A DNA stretch of 64,000 nt from Methylocystis sp. L43 (GTDB lineage: Bacteria; Pseudomonadota; Alphaproteobacteria; Rhizobiales; Beijerinckiaceae), in NCBI RefSeq assembly GCF_015709525.1, contig NZ_JADNRA010000036.1, forward strand, positions 310,001-374,000. Direction: 5' to 3'. Every line of letters starts with the position of its first letter. Position 1 is the stretch's first letter. The notes below the pieces were generated by a model. The model was not told the DNA's origin and did no database searches. It saw nothing but the letters and a program-made list of their open reading frames with translations. This document shows positions 36,678-45,254 of this stretch, in pieces. The translations under genes and the position numbers were made by a program.

Positions 36678-37083
36678 GTGTCTAGATTTGATCCTTCGCT
36701 TGAGCCGAACGGCTCCGGGTTACGGCGCATCGAGGTGATCACTAGAGCTGGTGGTCGGCGCCGGTGGTCCGAAGGGGAGAAGGCGCTGGCAGTCGAAGAG
36801 TCGCTGGCTCCTGACGCGGTCGTCTCGCAGGTCGGGCGTCGACATGGCGCTACGCCAGAGCAACTGTTCACCTGGCGAAGGGAGGCGCGCCGAAGGGCGG
36901 AGGCGGCGGGCGCCCCGCCATTTGTTCCGGCAATTGCGGAGAACGGCGCCGAAGGCGGAGCCCGCCGCTCCCGTCGTGGAGATCGAGATCGGCGAGGCGC
37001 ATGTGTGGATCTGGCGTGATGCGGACATCGGCATGGCAACGGCGATCCTGCGCGCCTTGCGAACCTCGCCAGGCGCAAAGTGA
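36678..37083 (+). pseudogene. tnpA: IS66 TnpA-like accessory protein, frameshifted
   Basis: Starts at a GTG (36678) after GGAG; the matching position in the relic at 11733 is an ATG. The first part reads RRWSEGEKALAVEESLAPDA and RRHGATPEQLFTWRREARR, the helix-turn-helix of IS66 OrfA proteins. An extra G near 36952 shifts the frame; the second part continues as EIEIGEAHVWIWRDADIGMA and ends at TGA overlapping the tnpB start. Confidence 0.75.
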
Positions 37084-37436
37084 TCGGCCCGACAGGCGCG
37101 ATCCGCGTCATGGTGGCGACGAAGCCCGTCGACTTCCGTAAGGGCGCGGAGGGTCTCACGGCGCTGGTGCGCGAGACGATGCAGGCCGATCCCTTCGACG
37201 GCGCGATTTACGTTTTCCGCGCCAAGCGCGCGGATCGGGTTAAACTCGTGTTCTGGGACGGCACGGGCGTATGCCTCTTCGCCAAGCGACTGGAGGGCGG
37301 CAAGTTCCGCTGGCCCAAGATCGATGACGGCGTCATGCGATTGTCGGCGGCGCAGTTTTCGGCGCTGCTTGAGGGGCTCGACTGGCGGCGCGTGCGCGCG
37401 GCGAAAGAGACGTCGGCGCCCGCGTTGCCGAGATAA
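37080..37436 (+). CDS. tnpB: IS66 TnpB-like protein
   Basis: 118 residues from a GTG overlapping the tnpA stop. Typical IS66 OrfB motifs: VMVATKPVDFRKGAEGLTAL, DPFDGAIYVFRAKRADRVKL and WDGTGVCLFAKRLEGGKFRW. Intact, but without its TnpC partner. Confidence 0.92.
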   Translation: MIGPTGAIRVMVATKPVDFRKGAEGLTALVRETMQADPFDGAIYVFRAKRADRVKLVFWDGTGVCLFAKRLEGGKFRWPKIDDGVMRLSAAQFSALLEGLDWRRVRAAKETSAPALPR

Positions 37437-37440
37437 GCTG

Positions 37441-37689
37441 CGACACAGTGAATCAGGGCGTCGAAGAGCGTCGAAAGACGGCAGAAAATATGGTGTTCTG
37501 CGGCTCAACGACGCGGCGACGATGAGAGCCATGTTTGCGGGAACGGATATTTCCGGCGCCGACGATCCGCCCTTACAGCGCGCCATCGGCTGGATGATCG
37601 GGGCGAGCCAGGCGCGCGCCGAATTGGGCTGGACCGGCGCCAAGGCGCTCTGGAGAGAGCTAGAGCAAACCCGCCCGTTCTGGAAATGA
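37441..37689 (+). pseudogene. C-terminal fragment of an unrecognised protein
   Basis: After tnpB a plus-strand frame reads TMRAMFAGTDISGADDPPLQ and WTGAKALWRELEQTRPFWK before TGA at 37687. The coding-like composition and the abrupt junction with the IS66 remnant suggest the tail of a gene cut by the insertion. I do not recognise the family. Confidence 0.4.
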
Positions 37690-37812
37690 CGAAGCCCTCG
37701 CGGAGACGGCGACGCCGTCCTCCAAGCTCGCGCCGGGGAAGGTTCCGCGATCGAGCGGCGAGACGCGGCATTGAACTCAGCCGACCTGCGGAGCTCCGAA
37801 GGCGCTGACCAA

Positions 37813-39015
37813 TCAGGCCAGCGCGTCCGCTCTTGCATCCGCCAGCTGTAGCGCATGACGCGCGATGATTTGTTCCTCGTTGGTCGGAATGACAAACACC
37901 CGTACCGGAGACTTCGCGGATGAAATGACTTCTCTCTGCCGCTCGTTTGCAGGGCGATCGAGTTCGACGCCGAGCCATTCCATGCCCTCAAGCACCCGCT
38001 CGCGCACCCGCCACGCGTTTTCACCGATGCCGCCGCAAAAGACGATGGCGTCAATTCCCTGCAGAACAGCCGCCAGCCCGCCGAGTTCGCGCCGAATGCG
38101 AAACACAAAATAATCTATCGCTTCGCGCGCTTCGGAGGCGCCCGAAGCTTCGAGTTCACGCATGTCGTGAGAGATGCCGGATAAGCCTTTCAGACCCGAC
38201 TCCTTATAGAGGAGGTTCGATATCTCCTCGGCTCCGAGCTTTTTCTCCTGCATCAAATAGAGAACGACGCCTGGATCGAGTTGGCCACAACGCGTGCCCA
38301 TGGGGAGCCCGTCAAGCGCCGTGAACCCCATCGAACTCGCCACCGATCGGCCGTTCTGGATCGCGCACATCGACGCGCCGTTCCCCAGATGTGCGACCAC
38401 AACCCGTCCTTTGGCGTGAGACGGCGAGACCTCCCTGAGCCTTGTCGACACATACTCGTAAGACAATCCATGAAAGCCGTAGCGTCGAACCCCTTCAGCA
38501 TAATATTGCCGCGGTAGCGCGAAAACGTCATTGACGAAGGGGTAACTGCGGTGAAACGCCGTATCGAAACACGCCACTTGAATAGATTCGGGCCAAGCCT
38601 CACGCGCTGCTTTGATCCCGGCGATGTTGTGGGGCTCATGCAGGGGAGCAAGCGGGACGAGCTTCTCGAGCCGATCGATCACCTCGCCGGTGATGATCAC
38701 CGGCGCGTCGTAATGGACGCCCCCATGAACGACACGGTGGCCGACCGCGTCTATGCGCGCGCTGGGAAATGCTTCGCCCTGCCAGGAGAGGATTCGCCTC
38801 AAAGCTTCCTCATGGAAAACCTCGCCATCCGTCTGCGACCAGACGTCGTCATAAAGCGTCGCGCCAGAGTTATCTCGCACTTTTATTCGCCGCTCTTCTC
38901 CCGTCATCTCCGCGAGGCCCAGGGCGAGCGGCGACGCCTCGTCATCCTCAGCCGCAAACAAAGCGAATTTGATCGACGAGGAGCCGGCGTTCAAAGTGAC
39001 GACATGGCGTCTCAC
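37813..39015 (-). CDS. ackA: Acetate kinase
   Basis: 400 residues from a GTG at 39015 that overlaps the stop of the phosphotransacetylase gene (GTGA). Signatures: VVTLNAGSSSIKFALFA at the N-terminus, RYGFHGLSYEYV, VVAHLGNGASMCAIQNGRS, DGLPMGTRCGQLDPGV and FCGGIGENAWRVRERVL. It interconverts acetyl phosphate plus ADP with acetate plus ATP. Together with the upstream phosphotransacetylase this gives acetate overflow or, in methylotrophs under oxygen limitation, fermentative ATP. Length is normal. Confidence 0.96.
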   Translation of the reverse strand: MRRHVVTLNAGSSSIKFALFAAEDDEASPLALGLAEMTGEERRIKVRDNSGATLYDDVWSQTDGEVFHEEALRRILSWQGEAFPSARIDAVGHRVVHGGVHYDAPVIITGEVIDRLEKLVPLAPLHEPHNIAGIKAAREAWPESIQVACFDTAFHRSYPFVNDVFALPRQYYAEGVRRYGFHGLSYEYVSTRLREVSPSHAKGRVVVAHLGNGASMCAIQNGRSVASSMGFTALDGLPMGTRCGQLDPGVVLYLMQEKKLGAEEISNLLYKESGLKGLSGISHDMRELEASGASEAREAIDYFVFRIRRELGGLAAVLQGIDAIVFCGGIGENAWRVRERVLEGMEWLGVELDRPANERQREVISSAKSPVRVFVIPTNEEQIIARHALQLADARADALA

Positions 39016-40424
39016 TGTGCGGCTTCCCGCAGGGCTTCTTCCGTCTCGACTGCGCTTTGCCCGGTCGACAGCCAATGGGCGTACAGGACCGCAACGGCGC
39101 AGGAGAACAAACGCGATTGTTCGTCATCTGCGCGACTCGTCAATAGGATCGGAACCTTCGCGCCGATGATCAGGCCGGCGCCTTCGGCCTGAGCCGCGTA
39201 GGTCAGCTCTTTCGCCAATATGTTGCCCGACTCGAGGTTGGGAACGACGAGAATATCCGCCCTACCGGCAACCAGCGAATGGATGCCTTTGCTGCGAGCG
39301 GCGGTGAGGCTGAGGGCGTTGTCCATCGCCAACGGCCCGTCAACGTCGCCGCCCCGGATTTGATTACGCTCAGCCATTTTCGACAAAGCCGCCGCATCAA
39401 GAGTCGACTGAATTTTCGGATTTACCGTCTCGACCGCGGAGAGAACGCCGACCTTGGGGCGATCGATCCCTAAGGCGATGCCAAGATCGATCGCATTCTG
39501 AATGATGTCGACCTTTTCTTCGAGCGTCGGTGCGATATTCACCGCTGCGTCGGTCACCAGCACAAGCTGTTTCAGCGTCGGCGCATCCATGATGAAGACG
39601 TGGCTGATGCGGCGGCCAACGCGCAAGCCGCCCTGCGATTTCACCACATGTTTCAGCAGCTCGTCGGTGTGAAGATGCCCTTTCATCACTGCAGCTGCCG
39701 CGCCTTGATGCACGAGTTCGACGGCTCGCGCCGCAGCAGCGTCATGACTGCAGGCGTTCTCGATGGCGATGCCCGTAAGATCCGCGCCGCAAGACGCGGC
39801 GACGCTGCGAATTTTCTTCTCGTCGCCGATGAGGATTGGCACGATCAGCTTTTCGCGGGCGCCGGCCAGCGCGCCGAGCAAGGCATTTTCCTCCTCCGGA
39901 GCGACGACGGCGGTTGGCAGAGCCGCCATCGAAGCGCAAGCGGCAAGTAGCCGATCCATATGGACATGGCGCTGCAGCGTCAGTCCAGGGAGCGCTTCTT
40001 CATCGATTGTCTGCCGGATGGTCGGGGCGAGCACCTCGGCCATACCGTCGACAATGAGTTCGGAACCACGATGGACCTGGGTGCGCAGCATGACGGTCGA
40101 GGGCGGTCGCAATTCCTCCACGCGTACCGAGACGAGGAGCGAGTCGCCGATATGGGCTCTGAGGTTGAACCGAAGGGTCTGCGACAGATAACTCGTTCCG
40201 GCGCCCGGCAGTAAATTGCCGAGAACTGCGGAAAAAAGCGAACCGACCCACATTGCAGGAGCCACCGCTTCCGAACCTCGATCATTTTTCTCGTCCGGAA
40301 GGTGGGCGGGATTGAGGTTGCCGCTGGCGTGGGCAAACACGATGAAGTCCTCTGGCGCGACGACTCGGGCGATCGACGCTTCCTGCCCCACCGCCAATTC
40401 ATTGAAGAGCGTGTTCGAGCGCAT
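39012..40424 (-). CDS. pta: Bifunctional MaoC-like hydratase / phosphate acetyltransferase
   Basis: 470 residues from an ATG at 40424; longer frames run into the upstream gene. Residues 1-145 are a hotdog MaoC-type domain (FIVFAHASGNLNPAHLPDEK; LSQTLRFNLRAHIGDSLLVS), although the catalytic Asp-His of classic R-hydratases reads here as ASGNLNPAH. Residues 150-470 are a phosphate acetyl/butyryl transferase (AAAVMKGHLHTDELLKHVVK; VFIMDAPTLKQLVLVTDAAV; SNVE-like LVVPNLESGNILAKEL). It makes acetyl phosphate, or possibly butyryl phosphate, for AckA. Confidence 0.92.
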   Translation of the reverse strand: MRSNTLFNELAVGQEASIARVVAPEDFIVFAHASGNLNPAHLPDEKNDRGSEAVAPAMWVGSLFSAVLGNLLPGAGTSYLSQTLRFNLRAHIGDSLLVSVRVEELRPPSTVMLRTQVHRGSELIVDGMAEVLAPTIRQTIDEEALPGLTLQRHVHMDRLLAACASMAALPTAVVAPEEENALLGALAGAREKLIVPILIGDEKKIRSVAASCGADLTGIAIENACSHDAAAARAVELVHQGAAAAVMKGHLHTDELLKHVVKSQGGLRVGRRISHVFIMDAPTLKQLVLVTDAAVNIAPTLEEKVDIIQNAIDLGIALGIDRPKVGVLSAVETVNPKIQSTLDAAALSKMAERNQIRGGDVDGPLAMDNALSLTAARSKGIHSLVAGRADILVVPNLESGNILAKELTYAAQAEGAGLIIGAKVPILLTSRADDEQSRLFSCAVAVLYAHWLSTGQSAVETEEALREAAQ

Positions 40425-40440
40425 ATCTCTAACTCTTGTT

Positions 40441-42798
40441 TCAAGCTTGCAGGGACTTCTCTCGCGGTTCGACAAGCGCTTGAGTTTGCAGCGTCTCGCG
40501 CAGAACAGCGAGTAGCCTTGCCGTTGCTTCGGCCATCTCCAATGGATCGCCGGCGATTTCCTCAACGAGCGCGATCGCGCGCAGGCGTTCGTCCAATGTC
40601 GGCAACATCTTGGGCAACACCGCAATCGCGGCCTCGGGCTGGAAGTCGATGATGAGCGTCTGCTCATGAATTATGACTGAGCGGAGTTCGTCCCCGAGGC
40701 TCTTGAACGGCTCCGTCGATCGGAGGATGAGGTTGGATCGCTCAAGCCTGCTTTGGCGCACCGCGCCGCGCGAGCGGGCCATCAGGATCAGCATGCGGAC
40801 GACCGCCTCGGCGAAGCCGCCCTGATCGATTTTCGCGAGCGCAGCCTCCACCTCTGGCAATTCGCGCAGCGTTTCGCCGAGCTTGGCGTCCGTCTCGGGC
40901 GTGTATCCTTCATTCATCCGCATCAGGAACGGGTTTGCATAGAGGCTGATAAACATCAGTTCCTTGGCGGCGGCGCCGACGTCGCTCCAGAACTTCAATG
41001 TTTGCTCGATCAAGCCGGCGGCCAACGCCTCGCTCTTCAGGAAGGGGTTGGACGGATCCGCGGGCTTGCGCTCTTTGCGCACCGTCTCGGCGAAAGTCCC
41101 GATCGGCGCCACCGCCGGATTCTTGTCCGATAGCAGATAGCGGCGAGCGCGGAGCGGATGCGACCATACCAATGCGTCCGCGAGGGCCGGCGAAGCCAGC
41201 GCCTTGACGTAGGGACGCGCGCCGAACTCGTATGCATTGACCCAGAATTCCGACAAACGCGCGACCAACGCAAAAGACTTCTCGTCGCCCGCGCCATCAT
41301 CCAGCGCGCGGATATCGGCGACGCCCCTTTCCTCGCAGGACATGACGTAGTAGGCGCTCGTGCCTTCACCGATTTTTTTCTCGATGCGCATCTCATAAAG
41401 GCCGGGCGCCAGGGATTCGATCATCTCCAACGTCGTGACGATTCTGTCGTGCTGCTTTTGAGCGACTTTGGCCGATACAAAAATCCCCAGATGGCCGACG
41501 TCCTCGTGGACCATGTAGACAATCCGCTGGCCGCGCGCCCGTATCTCGCGCTCGTCGCCATAGACCACCGGAATCCAGTTCAAGGCCTGCTGCGGCGGCG
41601 TGATGTCGTCGCCTTGGCTGGCGAACACAATGATGGGAGCTTTGATTTTCCTTAAGTCTACTGGGGCGCGCCCGCCGAGGAATGCCTGACTGCCTTGAAG
41701 CTTGTTGCCGATAAACAGATTTTCGACAATCCAGCGGATCTCGGCCTCGTTCATGAAATAGAAGGTCGACCACCACCGCTCGAACCCCTTGAAACGCGGC
41801 CCTTCGGTGTCCGCTTTTGCGAACACGTCGTAATATTTTGACCACCAGGTGTTGTGCGGGTTCATCAACTCGAAGTTGAGGACCAGATGCGCGCCATCGA
41901 AAACGCCATTGCCAATGTCCGACGTGATCACTGCCGGCAGCGCGCCGAACGCAAGGCCTCCTGAATAGCGGAGCGGATTCTTTCCCCGCACCCCCGCCCA
42001 GTAACTGAGAGGCGCGCCGGACACCACCACTGGGCCAGTCAGATCGGGATTGGACGCGGCCAGCAGCATTGCCGCCCAGCCGCCCTGGCAATTGCCGATG
42101 ATCACCGGCCGAGGCGCGACGGGATGACGTTTGGCGATCTCGCGCACGAAAGCGCCTTCGGCCATGCAAACATCGGCCAAGGTCTGACCGGGCTGAGGCT
42201 TGGGAAGGAAGATCACGAAATAGACAGGATGGCCATGCGCAAGAGCGACGCCGACTTGACTGTCGGACTTGAAGCCTCCGATCCCTGCTCCATGGCCCGC
42301 ACGCGGATCGATGATCATATAGGGCCGCAACGTCGGGTCGGTCTGGACGCCTTCGGGCGGCTGGATTTGCACAAGCAAGTAATTCGTCGGGCGCTCGAGC
42401 GTGCGGCCGTCGATCACGACGTTAAAATCGTAAACCAGGACGAGCCGCTCGCCGCCCTCCATCTGCTCAACGGCGAAATTCCCGACTTCGCGCATGATGT
42501 CGAGAAACAAGATCCAGCGTTGGCCGGCGTCGGTCACATATTCCGCGAACTTTCCAGACAGATCTCCTGACTGCGATAGTTCGCGGCTTATGATCTGCCA
42601 GTCGCTGAGATGCGCACGCAAGTCGGCGCCAAAGCTGGACGCGATCTTCTCGAAATGATTGCCGCTCAGTTCGACGAGAGATTGAGCCAGCTCCGCCAAC
42701 TTCGATAGGTCGCCGTTGAGGAGAGCTCCTTTTTGCGCAACGCCCGATTTGCCATCCATTTCGAAGGAAGCCAAGTTTCTAGGCGAGACGTTCAACAT
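40441..42798 (-). CDS. DUF3141 protein, PHA-synthase-like alpha/beta hydrolase
   Basis: 785 residues with GGAGAGA before the ATG. The alpha/beta hydrolase core spans about 150-450, with the nucleophile elbow IIGNCQGGWAAMLLA: the G-x-C-x-G box with Cys237 is that of poly-hydroxyalkanoate synthases rather than of serine esterases. Asp397/398 (VFASQGDDITPPQQALNW) and His436 (MVHEDVGHLGIFVS) complete a plausible triad. The remaining 350 C-terminal residues are helical and family-specific. It resembles PhaC but is longer, and its activity is not established. The pta start lies 17 bases downstream, so they are one operon. A paralogue is at 52208. Confidence 0.88.
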   Translation of the reverse strand: MLNVSPRNLASFEMDGKSGVAQKGALLNGDLSKLAELAQSLVELSGNHFEKIASSFGADLRAHLSDWQIISRELSQSGDLSGKFAEYVTDAGQRWILFLDIMREVGNFAVEQMEGGERLVLVYDFNVVIDGRTLERPTNYLLVQIQPPEGVQTDPTLRPYMIIDPRAGHGAGIGGFKSDSQVGVALAHGHPVYFVIFLPKPQPGQTLADVCMAEGAFVREIAKRHPVAPRPVIIGNCQGGWAAMLLAASNPDLTGPVVVSGAPLSYWAGVRGKNPLRYSGGLAFGALPAVITSDIGNGVFDGAHLVLNFELMNPHNTWWSKYYDVFAKADTEGPRFKGFERWWSTFYFMNEAEIRWIVENLFIGNKLQGSQAFLGGRAPVDLRKIKAPIIVFASQGDDITPPQQALNWIPVVYGDEREIRARGQRIVYMVHEDVGHLGIFVSAKVAQKQHDRIVTTLEMIESLAPGLYEMRIEKKIGEGTSAYYVMSCEERGVADIRALDDGAGDEKSFALVARLSEFWVNAYEFGARPYVKALASPALADALVWSHPLRARRYLLSDKNPAVAPIGTFAETVRKERKPADPSNPFLKSEALAAGLIEQTLKFWSDVGAAAKELMFISLYANPFLMRMNEGYTPETDAKLGETLRELPEVEAALAKIDQGGFAEAVVRMLILMARSRGAVRQSRLERSNLILRSTEPFKSLGDELRSVIIHEQTLIIDFQPEAAIAVLPKMLPTLDERLRAIALVEEIAGDPLEMAEATARLLAVLRETLQTQALVEPREKSLQA

Positions 42799-42871
42799 GG
42801 CAGGCTCTCTCCAAAAGGATCGCTCGGCAGCGATGCGGCAGCGGTGTCGACACGGGGCGGACGCGTGCGCC

Positions 42872-43549
42872 TCAGGCGGCCACGCGCTCAGGCGAAACGA
42901 TCGGCATCGTCGGCGTATCGCCGTCGAGCAACAGCTTGGCTCCGGTGCTTGCGACGACGGTTTCCACGCTTACGCCGGGCGCCCGCTCCCGCAATACCAG
43001 CCCCTCGTCCGTAGGCTCGATCACCGCCAGTTCGGTGACGATGAGGCTGATGCGCCGCGCCGCCGTGGGCGGAAGCGTTAGAGCCTCGACGATTTTCGGT
43101 TGCCCCTTGGCCGTGTGTTGCATCGCAACGATGACGCGCTTCGCGCCGGCGACGAGGTCCATTGCGCCTCCCATGCCTGGGACGAGTTTGCCGGGCACCA
43201 TCCAGTTCGCGAGACGGCCGCTTGAATCGACTTGCAGGCCGCCGAGAACGGTCATGTCGAGATGTCCGCCCCGGATCAGCGCAAAACTGGTCGCGCTGTC
43301 AAATGCGGCGGCTCCGGGCAGAGCCGAAATGTATCCGCCGCCGGCGTCGGTGAGGTAAGGATCTTCCAGACCATCCGGCGGCGGCTCGCCAAAGCCGATG
43401 ATGCCGTTTTCGCTCTGAAACGCCACCGAGATTTCCGCGGGCACGTAGCACGCAACGAGCGTGGGCAGACCGATGCCCAAATTTACCAGGGTGCGGTCAC
43501 GCAATTCGAGAGCGACCCGACGCGCAATGACCTCTTTAGCCTCCATCAC
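42872..43549 (-). CDS. scoB: 3-oxoacid CoA-transferase subunit B
   Basis: 225 residues. The active-site block SENGIIGFGEPPPDG contains the catalytic Glu (S-E-N-G), and the glycine-rich VNLGIGLPTLVACYVP and RGGHLDMTVLGGLQVD segments are typical. It works with subunit A to move CoA between succinyl-CoA and acetoacetate, the activation step for ketone-body or PHB breakdown products. The start overlaps the subunit A stop by ATGA. Confidence 0.95.
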   Translation of the reverse strand: MMEAKEVIARRVALELRDRTLVNLGIGLPTLVACYVPAEISVAFQSENGIIGFGEPPPDGLEDPYLTDAGGGYISALPGAAAFDSATSFALIRGGHLDMTVLGGLQVDSSGRLANWMVPGKLVPGMGGAMDLVAGAKRVIVAMQHTAKGQPKIVEALTLPPTAARRISLIVTELAVIEPTDEGLVLRERAPGVSVETVVASTGAKLLLDGDTPTMPIVSPERVAA

Positions 43550-44199
43550 TGCGGCCTCCTCACGAGATGATGCACGAGCACGCCAGGCGTGCGCACGGCG
43601 TCCGGCGGGATCACGCCGACCGGAACGATCTCTTCGGGCTCGGCAATGACGCAGTCGGCGGCGAAGGCCATCACCGGATTGAAGTTCGCCGCCGTCAGCC
43701 GGTAGGTAAGATTGCCGAAATGATCGGCCTCGTGCGCACGCAGCAGCGCGAAATCGGCGCGCAACGGCATCTCGAGCAGAAAGCTCTCGCCGTCGATTTC
43801 CAATACCTGCTTGCCTTCTGAAACGACCGTTCCGACGCCTGTTCGCGTCAACACGCCGCCAAGCCCGCTGCCGCCGGCGCGAATTCGCTCGGCCAGGGTT
43901 CCCTGCGGAACGAGCTCGACTTCAATTTCGCCCGAAATCATCTTTTTCTGCGTAGTCGGGTTGGTCCCGATGTGCGACGCCTTGACGTGGGCGACGCATC
44001 CGGCCTCGATGAGCTTGCCGACGCCTCTTCCTGGCGAGGCGGTGTCGTTGCAGATCAGAGTCAGCCCGCGCGCGCCGCGCGCCACTAAAGCGTCGATCAC
44101 ACGATCCGGAGAGCCGACGCCCAAGAAGCCGCCGAACATGACGCTGGCGCCATCAGGGATCATCGCCGCCGCCCTTTCAGCCGAAATCCCGTCTTGCAT
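43546..44199 (-). CDS. scoA: 3-oxoacid CoA-transferase subunit A
   Basis: 217 residues from the ATG at 44199, with TGAGGAA upstream. Motifs: VMFGGFLGVGSPDRVIDALV, LICNDTASPGRGVGKLIEAG and SHIGTNPTTQKKMISGEIEV, all typical of the alpha subunit. Lies 10 bases downstream of fabI. Confidence 0.95.
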   Translation of the reverse strand: MQDGISAERAAAMIPDGASVMFGGFLGVGSPDRVIDALVARGARGLTLICNDTASPGRGVGKLIEAGCVAHVKASHIGTNPTTQKKMISGEIEVELVPQGTLAERIRAGGSGLGGVLTRTGVGTVVSEGKQVLEIDGESFLLEMPLRADFALLRAHEADHFGNLTYRLTAANFNPVMAFAADCVIAEPEEIVPVGVIPPDAVRTPGVLVHHLVRRPQ

Positions 44200-44209
44200 T
44201 ATGTGTTCC

Positions 44210-45037
44210 TCAGGCAACGTTGTGCAGGCCGGCGTCCACATAGATCGTGTCGCCAGTCATTCCGGACGCGCCGCCTCCAACGAGGAAGGCGACGACGCGT
44301 CCAACTTCGGCGATGTCGACGAGTCGATGCGCCGGGCTGCGCGCGACCGCCGCGTCGACGAGTTCGTCGAACTGCGCGATGCCGCTGGCGGCGCGCGTCT
44401 TCAGCGGACCGGGCGAAACCGCGTAGACGCGGATGTCCTTGTCGCCGAGCTCGGCGGCCAAATACCGCACCGTCGCCTGCAACGCGGCTTTGACGGGACC
44501 CATGATGTTGTAGTGATTGACGACCTTGTCGGCGCCATAATAGCTCATCGTCAGTATCGCCCCGCCTTCCGTCATCAGCGGCTCGGCGAGACGCGCCATT
44601 TCGATGAATGAATAGCAGGAGATTTGCATCGCTTGCTGAAAGCCTTGGAGCGAGCAGTCGATCACCCGTCCATGAAGATCGTCGCGCGGCGCAAAGGCGA
44701 TGGAGTGAATAACAAAGTCCAGCCGTCCCCATTCAGTGCGAATCTGGTCGAAAGCGGCCTTAAGCTCCCCGGGATGCTCGACATTGAGAGGCATGATCAA
44801 GCTCGCCTGAATTTGTTCGGCGAGCGGACGAACATAGCGTTCGGACTTCTCGTTTGCGTAAGTCACCGCCAGCTCGGCGCCAAAGGCGCGCAGCTTCGAC
44901 GCGCATCCAAAGGCGATGCTATTCTCGTTCGCGACGCCGACGACAAGACCCCGTTTGCCGCGCAACATGTCGCCGATGCGGCTTTCGGGATTCCAAACCT
45001 TGGGCAGCGGGTCAGTGAGTAGAGCGACATCGTTCAT
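44210..45037 (-). CDS. fabI: Enoyl-ACP reductase FabI-type
   Basis: 275 residues. NAD-binding GLVVGVANENSIAFGCASKL, the catalytic YYGADKVVNHYNIMGPVKAA with the Tyr-(x6)-Lys pair, and the C-terminal ASGMTGDTIYVDAGLHNV are FabI hallmarks. The start at 45037 (MNDVALL) is chosen; an in-frame ATG at 45052 is possible. Here, upstream of CoA-transferase and storage genes, it may serve as a second enoyl reductase rather than the housekeeping copy; that is inference. Confidence 0.92.
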   Translation of the reverse strand: MNDVALLTDPLPKVWNPESRIGDMLRGKRGLVVGVANENSIAFGCASKLRAFGAELAVTYANEKSERYVRPLAEQIQASLIMPLNVEHPGELKAAFDQIRTEWGRLDFVIHSIAFAPRDDLHGRVIDCSLQGFQQAMQISCYSFIEMARLAEPLMTEGGAILTMSYYGADKVVNHYNIMGPVKAALQATVRYLAAELGDKDIRVYAVSPGPLKTRAASGIAQFDELVDAAVARSPAHRLVDIAEVGRVVAFLVGGGASGMTGDTIYVDAGLHNVA

Positions 45038-45254
45038 AATGGCGCCTCGCATGAGAGTGAATGTGTCGCGACGGCGCTGCACCGCGTTCTTGATCTCGCG
45101 GGCTCTGCTGGATCGCGGCTGTTGATCTTTTCAACGATCCTCGTCGATACGGTTCGAGGTTAGGCCGCGTAAATGACGCGGCCATGAACTTTGCCCGAGA
45201 GACGAAATTTAACTGCTCAGATCACTGGCGCGAATTTCGAACGCGATAGGCTTG

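Larger units (their letters stand above)
36603..37436 (+). mobile_element. IS66-family element, 3'-truncated
   Basis: The left end (GTAAGCGCTGTTACGGCCCC onward) is shared with the solo end at 11733. It is followed by a frameshifted tnpA and an intact tnpB with GTGA overlap. The large tnpC transposase gene that should follow is absent: directly after tnpB the sequence runs into an unrelated coding remnant. The element cannot move by itself. Confidence 0.75.

Noticed and set aside
37505-37978. Minus-strand frame beside ackA
   Set aside because: Arg/Ser-rich shadow without start signals, overlapping ackA out of frame.
45119-45135. TTGATCTTTTCAA upstream of fabI as an FNR/FixK box
   Set aside because: The half-sites are only three bases apart and one half is TTCAA; the consensus needs TTGAT-N4-ATCAA.
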